In this document: positions 30,867-32,861 of the stretch, in pieces | How the letters are laid out: the number at the start of each line of letters is the position of its first letter | How positions within the stretch are numbered: the first letter of the stretch is position 1 | Source of the DNA: Penium margaritaceum | Taxonomy: Eukaryota > Streptophyta > Zygnematophyceae > Desmidiales > Peniaceae | Direction: 5' to 3' | Length of the DNA: 32,861 nt | Assembly (NCBI GenBank): GCA_023375785.1 | Contig: SZWC01009555.1 | Coordinates: 6,190-39,050 of the forward strand | Made by a program: the position numbers and the translations under genes | The notes under the pieces: model-generated | What the model saw: only the letters and a program-made list of their open reading frames with translations | Database searches by the model: none | Told to the model about the DNA's origin: nothing

Positions 30867-32861
30867 AATATATCCAAGTGACTTTTACTTATATTGATCA
30901 TAACACGAGTCAGCCACGGTCAGAGTGTCCGATCACTGTGCAGATGTACTAGGCATGGTCTTTCAGGTGCAAACAAGGTATGATACTGGTGGCTCGGTGT
31001 GGCTATTGTGCGCAATGCCTTGACAAAGTTGGCATGTGCCACTGACCATGACCACAACGTTTACCAAGTAACTTTAACTTCTACGAATTGTAACACGAGT
31101 CAGCCACAGTCAGAGTGCACAATCACAGTGCAAATGTACTAGGCATGATCCTGCAGGTGCAAACATGGTAGAATACTGGTGGCTCGGTGTGGCTATTGTG
31201 CGCAGTACCTTGACAAAGTTGGCATGTGCCACTCACCATGACAGAGAGTCGTCAAAGTGACTTTAATTTATACGAATCGTAACACGATCCAGCCACAGTC
31301 AGAGTGCCCAATCACAGTGCACATCTAATATGCATGACCTTGCAGGTATAGAAAAGGTAAAAAACTGGTGGCTTGGCACTGCTATTGTACGCCATGCCTT
31401 GACAAAGTTGGCACGTGCCACTGACCATGACCACAAAGGTTACCAATTACCATAAATGGCCATGAATCATAACAAGAGTCAGCCACGTTCAGAGTGTCCA
31501 ATCACAGTGTAGATATACTGGGCATGACCTTGCAGGTATAAACAAGGTAGAATACTGGTGGCCTGGTGTGGCTATTCTGCACAATGCCTTATAAATGTTG
31601 GCATGTGCCACTGACCATGACCACAAATGTATCCAAGTGACTTTTACTTCTATTGATCGTAACACGAGTCAGCCACGGTCAGAGTGCCCAATCACAGTGC
31701 ACATCTTATATGCATGACCGTTTAGGAGTAAACAAGGTAAAAAACCGGTGGCTTGCTACGGCTATTATGCGCAATGCCTTGACAATTTTGGCATGTGTCA
31801 CTGTCCATGACCACAAAGATTGCCAAGTGACTTTAACTTATACGAATCGTAAGACGAGTCAGCCACAGTCAGGGTGCCCAATCATAGTGTATATCTTATA
31901 TGCATGACCTTGCAGATATAAACAATGTAAAAAACCGGTGGCTTGGTACGGCTATTGTGCGCACTGCCTTGACAAACTTGGCATGTGCCACTGACCATGA
32001 CCATAAATGTATCCAAGTGACTTGTAGTTCTATTGATCATAACACGAGTCAGCCACGGTCAAAGTGTCCAATCACAATGCAGATGTACTAGGCATGATCT
32101 TGCAGGTACAAACAAGATAGAATACTGGTGGCTCGGTGTGGCTATTGTGCGCAATGCCTTGACAAAGTTGGCATGTGCCACTGACTATGACCACGTATGT
32201 ATCCAAATGACTTTTACTTCTATTGATCATAACACAAGTCAGCCACGGCCAGAGTATCCAATCACAATGCAGATGTACTAGGCATGATCTTGCAGGTGCA
32301 AACAAGGTAGAATACTGGTGGCTCGGTGTGGCTATTGTGCGCAATGCATTGACAAAGTTGGCATGTGCCACTGACCACGACCACAACGTTTACCAAGTGA
32401 CATTAACGTCTACGAATCGTAACACGATTCAGCCACAGTCAGGGTGCCCAATCACAGTTCATATGTACTAGGCATGGCCTTGTACGTATAAACAAGGTAA
32501 AACACCGGTGGCTTGGCACGGCTACTGTGCGCCATGCCTTGACAAAGTTGGCATGTGCCACTGATCATAACCTCAAACTTTACCAAATACCTCAAACGGC
32601 TATGAACCATAACACGCATTAGCCACGGTCAGAGTTTCCAATCACAGTGCAGATATACTGGGTATGACCTTCCAGGTACAAACAATGTTGAATACTGGTG
32701 GCTCGGTGTGGCTATTGTGCGCAATGCCTTGACAAAGTTGGCATGTGCCACTGACCATGACCACAAATGTATCCAAGTGACTTTTACTTCAATTGATCAT
32801 TACACAAGTCAGCCACGGTCAGAGTGTCCAATCACAGTGCAGATGTACTAGGCATGATCTT

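Larger units (their letters stand above)
22303..32861 (+). repeat. 190-bp satellite array, segment 5
   Basis: About 55 monomers to the window end. The final kilobase shows the higher-order order clearly: M2 (32041), M2 (32231), M3 (32421), M1 (32611), M2 (32801). The array continues beyond the window. A 4-bp 'aaag' duplication occurs near 25525. No gene is seen. Confidence 0.97.

Noticed and set aside
32033..32471. Dozens of similar 60-130-residue frames (MIITRVSHGQSVQSQCRCTRHDL..., MHDLAGINKV..., and minus-strand MWSWSVAHANFVKALRTI...) that look like a protein family.
   Set aside because: They are translations of the same 190-bp monomer. Because 190 is not divisible by 3, each unit is read in a new frame and the frame ends after about one and a half units; similarity reflects DNA repetition, and stops are scattered without protection.

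Overview
This is eukaryotic, non-coding, repeat-dominated DNA, most likely from a plant nuclear genome. About 28.7 kb of the 32.9 kb is one head-to-tail satellite array with a 190-bp monomer, roughly 150 copies, all in the same orientation. The plant call rests on the class of LTR retrotransposon embedded in the array: its primer-binding site, TGGTATCAGAGC, is the initiator-methionine tRNA type typical of plant Copia-like elements. Species cannot be named from the sequence. No rRNA, tRNA, CRISPR or convincing cellular protein-coding gene was seen.

Layout: satellite 1-217; a solo LTR (218-823, + orientation) flanked by a 5-bp target-site duplication; satellite 824-13095 with an assembly gap at 10236-10560; a degraded, non-autonomous LTR retrotransposon on the minus strand (13096-16119: complete 3' LTR, polypurine tract, 2.2-kb internal region without recognisable gag or pol, primer-binding site, 155-bp remnant of the 5' LTR); satellite 16120-32861 with a second gap at 22093-22302.

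The satellite is not a uniform monomer array. Three monomer classes can be told apart by diagnostic words. M1 has 'gatatactgggcatgacc' and 'ctcggtgtgg'. M2 has 'gatgtactaggcatgatc' and 'ctcggtgtgg'. M3 has 'catctaatatgcatgacc' or 'ttcagatgtactagg' with 'ccggtggcttggcacgg'. They tend to follow each other as M1-M2-M3 (about 570 bp) or M1-M2-M2-M3 (about 760 bp), a higher-order repeat with many chimeric exceptions. On top of this lie multi-monomer segmental duplications, two runs of perfectly identical neighbouring monomers, and a truncated 122-bp monomer. Together they record unequal exchange of very different ages.

The many 60-130-residue reading frames in the array are by-products of the monomer: 190 is not a multiple of 3, so no frame runs on for more than about one and a half units. 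The main biological interest is the higher-order structure and turnover of a possible centromeric or heterochromatic satellite, and two insertions of one related LTR family into it, one reduced to a solo LTR and one broken by recombination with satellite.
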